Shown one piece after another: positions 7,309 to 15,623 of a stretch of 28,191 nt of DNA. The notes under the pieces are model-generated. The model made no database searches, was not told where the DNA came from, and saw nothing but the letters and a program-made list of their open reading frames with translations. This DNA comes from J038 sp034437535 (GTDB taxonomy: Bacteria; Chloroflexota; Anaerolineae; Aggregatilineales; Phototrophicaceae). Both the position numbers and the translations under genes were made by a program. The stretch covers positions 1 to 28,191 of the forward strand of contig DAOTTZ010000107.1 of the NCBI GenBank assembly GCA_034437535.1. The letters run 5' to 3'. Each line of letters begins with the position of its first letter. Within the stretch, counting starts at the first letter, position 1.

Positions 7309-8781
7309 TTATGGTATAACCGGCTCGGTGTAATATGTGTCGCCCTCGCCTTCTGCCGTCCAGCCGCTGATGCCGTTGTAATCGACCTGCCACCACGCGA
7401 TGCCGCTGGTCTCTTCGCAGATCGGCCCGAAAACGATGTCGAACACCTCACCGCCGGGGATCTCACCGATGAGGTCGCCTTCTATGCGCGGTGATTGGCG
7501 GACGTTGTTAGGGGTGCCCGGCGTCACGCGGCCCTGCTGTCCAGGCACCAGGCGCGACGGCATAGCACCGGGGCAGGTGTATTCGGCCTGTTGCCACAAT
7601 TGCGCGAATTCGCCCGGAGTAGGGGGGGCTATTTCCGGGAAGGCCAGCGTCTCCGCCAGGGCACTACCCATCGCCGGCGCATCTAGCACCCGCAGGTTCA
7701 CATCCCCCAGCGTGACCGGCTCCCCGGTCGCCCCCAGGCCCAGCGCATACGGTTGGATCGTCACAGTATTTCCTGAATTGCGATACGATAACCAGCCTTC
7801 CGGCGTGCCCGCCAGGAAGAACGACCCGTCCAACTCCGGCAGGTCGAAGCTCTCCGCGTTCCGGCTGAGATACTGCCAACGCAAGTCCTGGTTGACGATA
7901 ACCGCACCGGCACCATCCGCCACCCAAAATGCCCCCTCCAATGACAGGAACGCCGGGTCAAAGAACACGGTCTCCACCGTCTCGATGCCCGCCGGTGCAT
8001 ACTTCACCACGTTCGAAATGCCGAACATCCCCGGCTGAGGATCGCCCGGCCATGCATCGTCCCGCACCGCCAGCAACATTTCGCCCGTACCCTTCAGCCG
8101 GTCACCGAAGAAGTCGTTAAAATACGGCCCGGCCTCAAGGCTAATGGCATCCGTCGCCGGATCCCACAGGCTATACGTCCCGGTGAAGACCCCTTCACAG
8201 CCGAAGCAATTCGGGTGGAACTGCACCCCGTCGGTCGTCCAGTCGCCCATGTAGCCCCACACGCCGAAGTCTTCCAGCCCGCCAATCACATCGACCGGCA
8301 ATTCCGCGTCAATCTGGCCCGATGCCAGATCCAACGTCGCCAGGCTCCCGGTGGCAAATGTATCGGTGCCATAAACCACGTAAGAAAATGACAGGCGCGT
8401 GCCATCCGGGCTGAACCCGCCCAACGTATACGCCGCAACTTCCGGGGCCGCATCCACCAGCGTACAGCAAGTCCCCGCGTCTAAATCCGCGATCTGGATC
8501 GACGGCGACGCATCCAGCGGGCGGACGATATTCACCAGATAACGACCATCCGGCGAGATGAGCGTATCCGGCCACAGGTGGTCTTCAAGCTGAAACGCCA
8601 CCGGGACAGCCCGTTCGGTCACCGTGCCATCACTGACAATGGTGAGGATCTGCGCCGGAGCATTCATCTCGGTGTCGCGTTCCGTCACCAGGAGCGTCAC
8701 CGCCCAACCAGTCTCATCCTGCGCGTTGATGATCGACGTACCCGCCAACATCAGCAACAAAATAAAAATCAAGCGTCTCAT
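7309..8781 (-). CDS. exported TolB-like beta-propeller protein with C-terminal SH3-like module
   Basis: The protein has 490 aa. A signal peptide is evident (MRRLIFILLLMLAGTSIINAQ). Residues about 25-390 contain repeated blade-like phrases such as ISPDGRYLVNIV and FSPDGTRLSFSYV, typical of PD40/TolB-like propellers. The C-terminal 85 residues form a bacterial SH3-like module: a Cys in YTCPGAMPSRLV, then GRVTPGTPNNVRQSP, GEIPGGEVFDIV, GPICEE and WWQVDYNGISGWTAEGE. The two Cys could form a disulfide. This arrangement is common in exported Chloroflexota proteins, where such modules probably bind cell-surface polymers. The start is supported by AGAAGGA 8 nt upstream and by a good promoter. A divergent copy of the module sits inside the macroglobulin at 18650-24880. 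The ligand is unknown. Confidence 0.8.
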   Translation of the reverse strand: MRRLIFILLLMLAGTSIINAQDETGWAVTLLVTERDTEMNAPAQILTIVSDGTVTERAVPVAFQLEDHLWPDTLISPDGRYLVNIVRPLDASPSIQIADLDAGTCCTLVDAAPEVAAYTLGGFSPDGTRLSFSYVVYGTDTFATGSLATLDLASGQIDAELPVDVIGGLEDFGVWGYMGDWTTDGVQFHPNCFGCEGVFTGTYSLWDPATDAISLEAGPYFNDFFGDRLKGTGEMLLAVRDDAWPGDPQPGMFGISNVVKYAPAGIETVETVFFDPAFLSLEGAFWVADGAGAVIVNQDLRWQYLSRNAESFDLPELDGSFFLAGTPEGWLSYRNSGNTVTIQPYALGLGATGEPVTLGDVNLRVLDAPAMGSALAETLAFPEIAPPTPGEFAQLWQQAEYTCPGAMPSRLVPGQQGRVTPGTPNNVRQSPRIEGDLIGEIPGGEVFDIVFGPICEETSGIAWWQVDYNGISGWTAEGEGDTYYTEPVIP

Positions 8782-8821
8782 CGCATTTCCTTCTCTTGTT
8801 CATGAGTCCTTTGAAATGATT

Positions 8822-8850
8822 GTAATAGAAATACTTGATCGTTGAGTCAA
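8822..8850 (-). promoter_or_regulatory. sigma70-type promoter for the propeller/SH3 gene
   Basis: On the minus strand TTGACT, a 17-bp spacer and TATTAC lie about 40 bp upstream of the ATG at 8781. This is the best consensus match in the window. The 107-bp gap up to the YchF gene holds no other feature that I can see. Confidence 0.6.
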
Positions 8851-8888
8851 ATAGGGTGATTTTTGCCGTATTGTAGTCCAACCGTAGG

Positions 8889-9989
8889 CTAAACGTTGAA
8901 TCGAAAGTAGATCACATCGCCATCTTGCACCACATAATCCTGCCCTTCTACCCGCATCTCCCCGGCAGATCGTACCGCGCTCTTGCTCCCATGCGTCATA
9001 AATGTCTCATACGGGATCACTTCCGCCCGGATAAACCCCTGCTCAAAATCGGTATGGATGACCCCGGCGGCCTGCGGGGCCGTCCACCCGGCGTGGATCG
9101 TCCAGGCGTGGACTTCTTCCTCGTTGAAGCTGAAGTAACTGATGAGACCGAGCAGACGGTAACTCTGCTGGATGACCTTCTCCAACCCACTCACCTGGAT
9201 GCCATATAACGTGAGATAATCGTCCCGTTCGTCTTCCGCCAAGCCTGCCATTTCCTGCTCTAGCTTGGCGCACAACGTCACCATCTCCGCGCCCTGGGCC
9301 TGCGCGATAGCTTCCGCTTGCTTGGTGTAAGCATTCCCGGTGTGGATGGCGTCCTCATCCACATTGGCGACGTATAAGACGGGCTTGGCCGTCAGGAAGC
9401 GCAACTCACGGTTCAAAGCGTGGAATGGCCCGGCGTCCCGCTCCGGGAAACGCCACAGCGGTTCCCCACTCCCCAGGTAATCACGCAATTTTTCCGCCAT
9501 CGCCAGCACCGGGCGCAGGTCACTATCGCCTTTCACCTCACGCGATAACTTTTCAATGCGCCGTTCTAACTGTTCCAGGTCGGCCAGGGCCAGCTCAGTG
9601 TTAATCACTTCGATGTCATCCGCCGGATCAGGGGCCGCGTTGACGTGGACGACGTTCGGATCGTCAAAGCACCGCACCACATGCACAATCGCATCCACAT
9701 CCCGGATGTTCCCCAAAAATTGATTGCCCAGGCCCTCCCCCTGGCTGGCCCCGCGCACCAGCCCGGCCACATCCACAAAGCCGACGGTCGCCGGCACCGC
9801 ACGCGGCACCGCGATCACCCGCGCCAGATCATCCAACCGGGCATCCGGCACGGTGACAATCGCCTTGTTCGGCTCGATAGTACAAAATGGATAATTTTCC
9901 GCCTGGGCGGTTTGCTCCCGCGTCAGGGCGTTAAACAACGTGCTCTTGCCCACATTCGGCAGGCCCACAATACCAATGCTTAGACTCAT
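8889..9989 (-). CDS. ychF: YchF/OLA1-family ribosome-associated GTPase/ATPase
   Basis: The protein has 366 aa, matching the family's usual length of about 363. The P-loop GLPNVGKST is at residues 9-17, followed by NYPFCTIEPN and DVAGLVRGASQGEGLGNQFL. The base-recognition motif is NVDE instead of NKxD, the substitution that lets this family bind ATP as well as GTP. A coiled-coil insertion follows the first half of the G domain, and the C terminus is a TGS domain (EEVHAWTIHAGWTAPQAAG to GDVIYFRFNV). YchF binds ribosomes and takes part in translation and stress responses. It starts with ATG at 9989 behind a modest GAAGAAAG. It is a housekeeping gene with no evident functional link to its neighbours. 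Confidence 0.95.
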   Translation of the reverse strand: MSLSIGIVGLPNVGKSTLFNALTREQTAQAENYPFCTIEPNKAIVTVPDARLDDLARVIAVPRAVPATVGFVDVAGLVRGASQGEGLGNQFLGNIRDVDAIVHVVRCFDDPNVVHVNAAPDPADDIEVINTELALADLEQLERRIEKLSREVKGDSDLRPVLAMAEKLRDYLGSGEPLWRFPERDAGPFHALNRELRFLTAKPVLYVANVDEDAIHTGNAYTKQAEAIAQAQGAEMVTLCAKLEQEMAGLAEDERDDYLTLYGIQVSGLEKVIQQSYRLLGLISYFSFNEEEVHAWTIHAGWTAPQAAGVIHTDFEQGFIRAEVIPYETFMTHGSKSAVRSAGEMRVEGQDYVVQDGDVIYFRFNV

Positions 9990-10065
9990 GTGCTTTCTTC
10001 ACCATCGTTACAAACGAGACTTCGATTGTAGCGGAAACGTCCGCCGGGAATCAACGGGTTGCAAT

Positions 10066-10093
10066 TTGAATTTTTTCAAATGATGGGTATAAT
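10066..10093 (+). promoter_or_regulatory. promoter with consensus TATAAT for the TolB-like gene
   Basis: TTGAAT, a 16-bp spacer and TATAAT (10088-10093) lie about 20 bp before ATG 10114. GGAGGG (10100-10105) is the ribosome binding site, so the predicted untranslated leader is very short (about 14 nt). Confidence 0.5.
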
Positions 10094-10113
10094 ATCAGTG
10101 GAGGGCATTGATT

Positions 10114-11034
10114 ATGCGGTTTTACATTCGCTCCGTTATCGGGGTTACAATCCTGCTCACCGTCGGCCTGGTTGGGGTCACCCTGTTGGCGTTCGTCCTG
10201 ATGCCAGCCGGGCAATCGTTGTTATACATCTCGCAACCACGCCTAGACCAACGGGCCAGCCTGTACGTCCACGACATCGACCGCGACATCCGCTATACGG
10301 TGCGTGATGATCTCATCGGGTGGGGGCTGGTGGCGGATTGGTCGCCCCAGGGCGATGAGATCGTATACAGCAGTTTCGGCTTCGAAGACGCCCACCGCAG
10401 TCTTTATATCACCGATCTCTACGGCGTCCGGGGCGAGCGCATTTCTCCCCCCGGTATGGATAGCAACAGCCCGGCCTGGTCGCCCGATGGCCGCTATATC
10501 GCCTTTATGGGAGCTTCCTCCCGTACCATCTGGGATGTTTTCATCTATGATCTACAAACCGGCGAGATACAAACCGTCTTTGACTCTCCCGGCACCGATA
10601 GCAACCCCACCTGGTCACCTGATGGCCGCTATCTGGCATTTGATACGACGATCAACGGCGGGCAAAATGACATCTACCTCTACGACACGCAGACCGCCGC
10701 GATACGCCAGATTACAGACGACTTCAGCAATGAGGTCAACGCTGGCTGGTGGCCGGATGGCTCTCAGCTATTGATGGTCTCCGCCCGCCGCAGTGATAAC
10801 GTCAACCTGTGGCAGGTCGATCTCGCGACGGGTTCTACCCTGCCCGTTACCGATCTCCCCGGCGTCGAGTTCGAACCGTCGATTTCCCCCAATGGCGACA
10901 TCATCGCCTTCATGAGCGAAGACAACGCCGCCCGCACCCGCCACATTTACCTCATCAAAGCCGATGGCGACGGCCCCGTCCGCCAGATCACGACCGGCGA
11001 CGACGGCTTCCGCCGGCCCAGTTTCCGCCCATAG
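10114..11034 (+). CDS. membrane-anchored TolB-like beta-propeller protein
   Basis: The protein has 306 aa. One N-terminal membrane segment (VTILLTVGLVGVTLLAFVLM) anchors a propeller of about five to six PD40 blades. Repeats seen are VADWSPQGDEIVYSS, SPAWSPDGRYIAFMG, NPTWSPDGRYLAFDT, AGWWPDGSQLLMVS and PSISPNGDIIAFMS. TolB-like propellers usually act as protein-protein scaffolds at the envelope; the partner is unknown. ATG 10114 was chosen over an in-frame TTG at 10108 because GGAGGG sits 8 nt from the ATG and only 2 nt from the TTG. It is a stand-alone gene with its own promoter, ahead of the glycosyltransferase unit. Confidence 0.8.
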   Translation: MRFYIRSVIGVTILLTVGLVGVTLLAFVLMPAGQSLLYISQPRLDQRASLYVHDIDRDIRYTVRDDLIGWGLVADWSPQGDEIVYSSFGFEDAHRSLYITDLYGVRGERISPPGMDSNSPAWSPDGRYIAFMGASSRTIWDVFIYDLQTGEIQTVFDSPGTDSNPTWSPDGRYLAFDTTINGGQNDIYLYDTQTAAIRQITDDFSNEVNAGWWPDGSQLLMVSARRSDNVNLWQVDLATGSTLPVTDLPGVEFEPSISPNGDIIAFMSEDNAARTRHIYLIKADGDGPVRQITTGDDGFRRPSFRP

Positions 11035-11051
11035 AATTGTCGTGGTTGTGC

Positions 11052-11081
11052 TTGCATTTTAACCCCGCTCAAGGATACTAT
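11052..11081 (+). promoter_or_regulatory. promoter of the five-gene glycosyltransferase unit
   Basis: TTGCAT, an 18-bp spacer and TACTAT lie in the 79-bp gap after the TolB-like gene, about 33 bp before the GTG start at 11114. No terminator hairpin is visible in that gap, so read-through from the TolB-like gene is also possible. Confidence 0.45.
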
Positions 11082-11113
11082 GATTTAGACGATCATTGAG
11101 GGAATTGTCTATT

Positions 11114-12394
11114 GTGTCCAACGCATCCACTGCGATTCAGTCATTAGGCTTAGCCGTCTTGACTGCTCTGCTGGCGGTCTTTTTGGCCTTGCAAGTTTCC
11201 ACCAACAGCGGCACCGGCCTGGGGGATCCCCACCCGGATAGTGTTGATTGGTACCTGGGGTACGCCTTTAACATGATCGATGGCAACGGTTACGCCTATT
11301 GCGGGGCAGACCTGCCCGACCTGCGATGCCCGCCCAACACCATCGAAGACCGGGCCGAAGTTGTGCCGGGGTATCCGATCTTCCTGACGGGTGCTCTGCT
11401 GGTCTTCGGTGAAGATCCAGTCGCGGCGGTGCAATTATTGCAAGCCGTCATGACCGGGGCCATCATGTTTTTAACCGTCATGCTGGCCGCCCGCTGGGGC
11501 CTGGGGGCCGCCGCCATCGCCGGGGGGATCATCCTGCTCAGTGGCTCGATGTATCACTCTCAGATGTTGCTGATGACCGAAACCCTGTTTATGTTGTTCT
11601 TGCTGGTCTTCGTCCATCTGTTGCTCCGCGCCCGGCGGCCCGCTGGGTTTTTGCTGGCCGGCGTCTGCCTCACCGGGGCGATGTTCACCAAAGCCCTGCT
11701 CGTGCTCACCTTACCGTTGATCGTCCTCGTGATGCCACGCAGACGCGGCGTGTTGCTGGCATTCGTGCCCTTGTTGATCGTGATCGGCCTGTGGACTTAC
11801 CGCAACTATACCGTGTTGGATTCTTTCGTCCCGCTGACCACCGGCACCGGCGAAGTCTTATGGGGTGCCAACAACGAATACGTGTACAACAGTCGGCCTG
11901 GGGCCTGGTTCAATGACGGCTGGTTTGAAGAAATGCGCGACCAAATGGCCGGCCTTAGCGAAATTGAGGCCAACCAATTCCTCACGGGCGAAGCCCTGGA
12001 CTACATCTTCAGTGTTGACCCGCTACAGTTAACCTTCGTCCTATCCGCTAAAGTGATGGCCTGGTTTGGCCTGTGGGATGCCGACCTGTGGCAACGCTTG
12101 CCCGTTTTGCTGGTGTTAGCCAGCGGATTATTCCTGCTTTATCGTGCCATCCAATCGCGCCCCTTCCGGCGAGAGATCGCCCAGCTATGGCAAGATCCAG
12201 CCATCCGGCTGTTATGCGCGTTAATCGCCGGGGCCTTGCTCAACACCTTGATCTTTTACGGTTCCGCCCGTTTCCGCCTCCCCTACGAACCCTATCTGGC
12301 GATCCTGGCCGGGGTCGGGCTGACCACCTGGTGGCAGTTCAAACAAAAACGAGAAGCACTCAAATTGTCGATCCAACAAAGAGGAACCGCATGA
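11114..12394 (+). CDS. GT-C-like (family 39 type) membrane glycosyltransferase
   Basis: The protein has 426 aa. A first membrane helix (LAVLTALLAVFLALQV) is followed by a loop with acidic residues (DPHPDSVDWYLGYAFNMID), where PMT/ArnT-like enzymes carry their catalytic Asp. About nine further hydrophobic segments follow, and the C terminus is basic. Such enzymes transfer sugars from polyprenyl-phosphate carriers to lipids or proteins outside the membrane. GTG 11114 is preferred: GAGGG lies 11 nt upstream, whereas in-frame TTG codons at 11096 and 11105 overlap or abut that site. Its TGA overlaps the ATG of the following polyprenyl-phosphate glycosyltransferase (ATGA). This is a sensible pair, since that enzyme would make the lipid-linked donor. 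Substrate and sugar are unknown. Confidence 0.75.
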   Translation: MSNASTAIQSLGLAVLTALLAVFLALQVSTNSGTGLGDPHPDSVDWYLGYAFNMIDGNGYAYCGADLPDLRCPPNTIEDRAEVVPGYPIFLTGALLVFGEDPVAAVQLLQAVMTGAIMFLTVMLAARWGLGAAAIAGGIILLSGSMYHSQMLLMTETLFMLFLLVFVHLLLRARRPAGFLLAGVCLTGAMFTKALLVLTLPLIVLVMPRRRGVLLAFVPLLIVIGLWTYRNYTVLDSFVPLTTGTGEVLWGANNEYVYNSRPGAWFNDGWFEEMRDQMAGLSEIEANQFLTGEALDYIFSVDPLQLTFVLSAKVMAWFGLWDADLWQRLPVLLVLASGLFLLYRAIQSRPFRREIAQLWQDPAIRLLCALIAGALLNTLIFYGSARFRLPYEPYLAILAGVGLTTWWQFKQKREALKLSIQQRGTA

Positions 12395-13116
12395 CCGACT
12401 CCTTGCCCACCCGCCAGAAGCTCAGCGTCATCGTGCCGGTCTACAACGAGCAATCCACCATTGCCGAGATCATCGACCGCGTGTGTGCCGTCCAGCTTGA
12501 AGAACTCGACATTGAAGTCATCATCTCTGACGACGGCTCCGCCGATGATACCCCCACCATCCTGGAAGACATCGCCCAGAATCACCCGGAGATCAAAAAA
12601 GTCCACACCTCACTGATTAACCTGGGCAAAGGGGCCGCCATCCGCTACGGCATGGAATTCGCCACCGGCGATATTCTCTTGATCCAGGATGCCGACCTGG
12701 AACTAAACCCCCAGGAGTACCCGCGCCTGCTGGCCCCCATCCTCAACGGCGAAACCCAGGTCGTCTATGGATCACGCTTTTTGAACCAGCAAAATCAAAA
12801 TATCCCGCGCAAGACCCGCCTGGCAAATCGCTTTCTGTCCTGGTTGACCAACCGCCTGTACGGGAGCCGATTAACCGACATGGCGACCGGCTATAAGGTG
12901 TTCCGGCGGGAGGTCATCGACGGCTTGACGCTAAAATCAGCCCGCTTTGAATTCGAGCCGGAGGTCACCGCCAAGCTACTGCTGGCCCGGCATAAGATCG
13001 TCGAAGTCCCGGTATCCTACAACCCCCGCACCGAAGACGAAGGCAAGACCATCGGTTGGTTTGATGGCTTCGAATACATCTACACCCTGTTCAAAATCCG
13101 CCTACAGGGGAAGTAG
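12391..13116 (+). CDS. polyprenyl-phosphate glycosyltransferase (DPM1-like GT2)
   Basis: The protein has 241 aa. The N-terminal strand LSVIVPVYNEQSTIAEII, the nucleotide-binding SDDGSADDT (from residue 46), NLGKGAAIRYGM, and the metal-binding DAD at 100-102 (LLIQDADLEL) define a GT-A fold GT2 enzyme of the dolichol-phosphate-mannose-synthase group. TDMATGYKVFRREV and FEFEPEVTAKLL are further DPM1-like signatures. No C-terminal membrane helices are present, so it is the soluble, membrane-peripheral type. It probably transfers a sugar from a nucleotide sugar to a polyprenyl phosphate. The start has GAGGAA 6 nt upstream and overlaps the previous stop by 4 bp. It is followed 4 bp later by a GtrA-family gene, the classical partner of such enzymes. 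Confidence 0.9.
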   Translation: MTDSLPTRQKLSVIVPVYNEQSTIAEIIDRVCAVQLEELDIEVIISDDGSADDTPTILEDIAQNHPEIKKVHTSLINLGKGAAIRYGMEFATGDILLIQDADLELNPQEYPRLLAPILNGETQVVYGSRFLNQQNQNIPRKTRLANRFLSWLTNRLYGSRLTDMATGYKVFRREVIDGLTLKSARFEFEPEVTAKLLLARHKIVEVPVSYNPRTEDEGKTIGWFDGFEYIYTLFKIRLQGK

Positions 13117-13120
13117 CCGG

Positions 13121-13627
13121 ATGCAAACCCCAGCCGATACCGAAGGCTCACGTACCGAACTCCGCCGGTTTGGTAAATTTCTGGTGGTCGGGGCCATCAC
13201 CTGGACGGTCGATGTCACCACGCTCAATATCCTGCAATTGACCGTCCTCGTGCCAGAAGCCCCCAACACCGCCCTGAAGGTGTTCGCCGCCAGTGCCATC
13301 GCCTTTCTCGTCGGCATTCTCATCAATTTCATCTTAAACCGCCAGTGGACGTTCAACGCGGGCGGCGGCGGGCAGATGCGCCAGCAAGCCCTGCGCTATA
13401 GCGTGGTCGTCGGCCTGGCAATCGGCTTCCGCTTGATCTTCGTGTTGGTCAGTTATCAACTCATCGGTGAATTGGCGACCACCACGCTGGAAACTCTCGA
13501 ACTCATCGACCCGGCGGATGCCACCACCACCAACCAGATCGGCACCAACGCCGCCAACATCCTGTCGATCCCGCTCGTCATGCTCTGGAACTTCTTCGGC
13601 CACAAATACTTTACTTACCGAAAATGA
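13121..13627 (+). CDS. GtrA-family membrane protein (putative polyprenyl-phosphate-sugar flippase)
   Basis: The protein has 168 aa with four predicted membrane helices. The family pattern is clear: RRFGKFLVVGAITWTVDV in helix 1, NFILNRQWTF after helix 2, and NFFGHKYFTYRK at the end. GtrA proteins are thought to help move polyprenyl-phosphate-linked sugars across the membrane. The N terminus is soluble and charged (TPADTEGSRTELRR). The start is ATG 13121, 4 bp after the upstream stop, with only a moderate ribosome binding site (GGGGAAG). Immediate linkage to a DPM1-like enzyme and a GT-C-like transferase matches the GtrA/GtrB/transferase logic of O-antigen glucosylation, although the final acceptor here is unknown. 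Confidence 0.88.
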   Translation: MQTPADTEGSRTELRRFGKFLVVGAITWTVDVTTLNILQLTVLVPEAPNTALKVFAASAIAFLVGILINFILNRQWTFNAGGGGQMRQQALRYSVVVGLAIGFRLIFVLVSYQLIGELATTTLETLELIDPADATTTNQIGTNAANILSIPLVMLWNFFGHKYFTYRK

Positions 13628-13682
13628 CTTGCGCCCGCTCACCATCCGGCGATATGATCGACTTAACAGGACATACCAACCG

Positions 13683-14693
13683 ATGAGGCAGACCATCACC
13701 ATGAGAACAGATGTCACCGTGATCATACGGGCCGCCGGGGAACGCACCCTGGCCGCGTGTCGCGCCCTGCTGGCGGAGCAAGTGCCGGAAGATCATATCG
13801 TGGTCATCCAGGAGACCCCGGCGAACCAGATGGTACGCCGTACACATCAAGTCGCGCTGGAGCAGGGCCAGCCCTGGACGCTGGCCGTCGATGCCGATGT
13901 CCTCATCCGGGCCGGGGCCGTCGCGGATATTCTGGCGGCGGGGGAAAATCATCCCGATCCATTTTTCGTCCTCAGCGGCGATATTCTCGATAAATTAGCG
14001 GGCGGCCCCCGGCATGGCGGGCTGAGGTTACTCCGCACCCCGCTATGTGCTATCGCGCTGGAACACATCCCCGATGAGACCGTCGTCCGGCCCGATTCAC
14101 ACGTCATGCGGGCGATGGAAAGACAGGGCCACGCCAACATCCACATCGAATCCACGATGGGCCTGCACGATTTCGAACAATCCTACCGCGATCTCTACCG
14201 CAAAGGCTTCAAACACGCCAATAAATACAAGCCCATGCGCGATACATTCATCCAACTGTGGACCGACCTGGCACCGCAAGATCCTGATTATCGCGTCGCG
14301 CTGTGGGGCATGAAGACCGGGCTGGTGTTCGATGGCGATCTGGTCGTCGATGCCAACCGCTACCCCGCCCAACTGGAAACCCTCTTGAACATGGCCGCCA
14401 TGCAAGAAAAGCCGCCACTCCCCGCCAACCAATACACCGGGGAAGCCGTTCACCAGATCATCCAGCAATGGACATCGCCGCAAGGCTTCTTTGACTTCAT
14501 CGAGCTTCAGCAATTCCACAGCCGGGCCGTCAGCCTGCGGGAATTTATCATCAACGATGGCCTGAAAAAGACTGGCTGGCTACGCTTTCCGGTCTGGTTG
14601 ATCGGCGCGTTTTTAAGCCGCTCCGGCAGTGGCATTCGAACGGCGGGCAAATCCTTGATGCAACGTGCCACCCGCCCAGCAGAAAGCACCTGA
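13683..14693 (+). CDS. glycosyltransferase-like protein with DAD motif, first of a tandem paralogous pair
   Basis: The protein has 336 aa. It begins VTVIIRAAGERT (strand plus loop), then VVIQETP, then WTLAVDADVLI with DAD at residues 70-72. The layout (beta-strand, loop, about 50 residues, DxD) resembles the nucleotide-sugar-binding half of GT-A enzymes, but the usual DDGS motif is absent and I cannot assign a CAZy family. Later blocks shared with the next gene are GGLRLLRTPL, RPDSHVMRAM and GLHDFEQSYRDLYRKGFKHA. A C-terminal tail carries a hydrophobic stretch (FPVWLIGAFL). ATG 13683 is chosen because it matches the N-terminal length of the paralog; ATG 13701 is an alternative. Function as a glycosyltransferase is inferred from the DAD motif and the surrounding genes. 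Confidence 0.7.
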   Translation: MRQTITMRTDVTVIIRAAGERTLAACRALLAEQVPEDHIVVIQETPANQMVRRTHQVALEQGQPWTLAVDADVLIRAGAVADILAAGENHPDPFFVLSGDILDKLAGGPRHGGLRLLRTPLCAIALEHIPDETVVRPDSHVMRAMERQGHANIHIESTMGLHDFEQSYRDLYRKGFKHANKYKPMRDTFIQLWTDLAPQDPDYRVALWGMKTGLVFDGDLVVDANRYPAQLETLLNMAAMQEKPPLPANQYTGEAVHQIIQQWTSPQGFFDFIELQQFHSRAVSLREFIINDGLKKTGWLRFPVWLIGAFLSRSGSGIRTAGKSLMQRATRPAEST

Positions 14694-14694
14694 T

Positions 14695-15612
14695 ATGCCT
14701 ACCGAACCCGCATCAGCCCGCGTTGCCGTCATCGTCCGGGCCGCCGGGGAGCGCACCGAAGCCCACTGCGCCGCCCGCATCAAACAACAGATCGCTGAAG
14801 ATCGCGTCGTTGTCCTGCACGAAAGCCCCTTCAGCCAGGCCGTCTACCGCGCCTTTGAAATCGGCGTCGAATACGGCCTGGAGTGGACGCTGTGCATTGA
14901 TGCCGATGTCCTGGTCGGCGGGAGCGCGATTGCCGATCTCATCCAACAGGCCGAAAGCCAACCCACCCGCGATCAACTGTTCGCGTTTCAAGGTCAGGTG
15001 TGGGATCGCCTGCTGAACCGGCCCCGAACCGGCGGATTACACCTGTACCAAACCCGCCATCTGGCGACCGCCCTGCAAACCGTCGAGTTCGCACCTGATG
15101 CCATCCGCCCGGAAGCACACGTCAAGTATCAGATGCAGAGTCGCGGTTATCACATCCAGAAGATCCCGCTGATCGTCGGCCTGCACGATTTCGAACAATA
15201 CTTCAAAGATATTTACCGCAAGACCTTCGTCCACGCCCGGCGGCACAGCCATATGATAAGCCAGCCGATCATGTGGCGGTATCTCTCCCGCTGGCATGAC
15301 GATTACAAGATCGCGCTGGAAGGCTGGCAGGCCGGCCACCAATCTACCCAGGCCGTTCGCATCGACATCAACGCCTTCCCCGATCACATCGACCCGCTTC
15401 TAGCCAAACACGGCTTGACCGAAAAATCCGCCACCGTCGCGGAGCTTCCCATCGATGCTTACATCCAGCACGGCCCGCCGGAGTTCCGGGCGTGGCAGAA
15501 GACCCCGCGCCGCTTCTTCGCCGTCATCCGGGAGCAATGGCACACCCAGACGCCGGGGGCCTTCATCCGCTGGCTGGCTGGCGCACCCTTCCGGGCCATC
15601 AAGCCCGGTTGA
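14695..15612 (+). CDS. glycosyltransferase-like protein with DAD motif, second of the tandem pair
   Basis: The protein has 305 aa and is clearly homologous to the preceding protein. It shares VIVRAAGERT, WTLCIDADVLV (DAD at 69-71), GGLHLYQTR, RPEAHVKYQMQSRGYHI, and GLHDFEQYFKDIYRKTFVHA. The order and spacing of these blocks are conserved over the first 200 residues, while the last 100 residues diverge strongly. This points to a duplication followed by specialisation. The ATG lies 1 bp after the TGA of the first copy, so the two are surely co-translated. As with the first copy, a GT-A-like transferase acting on the same glycan is an inference; no known family was recognised. It ends 11 bp from a convergent GT4 gene. 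Confidence 0.7.
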   Translation: MPTEPASARVAVIVRAAGERTEAHCAARIKQQIAEDRVVVLHESPFSQAVYRAFEIGVEYGLEWTLCIDADVLVGGSAIADLIQQAESQPTRDQLFAFQGQVWDRLLNRPRTGGLHLYQTRHLATALQTVEFAPDAIRPEAHVKYQMQSRGYHIQKIPLIVGLHDFEQYFKDIYRKTFVHARRHSHMISQPIMWRYLSRWHDDYKIALEGWQAGHQSTQAVRIDINAFPDHIDPLLAKHGLTEKSATVAELPIDAYIQHGPPEFRAWQKTPRRFFAVIREQWHTQTPGAFIRWLAGAPFRAIKPG

Positions 15613-15623
15613 CGCCGACGCAC

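Noticed and set aside
10108..10113. TTG at 10108 as the start of the TolB-like protein
   Set aside because: The ribosome binding site GGAGGG would be only 2 nt away; ATG 10114 has correct spacing.
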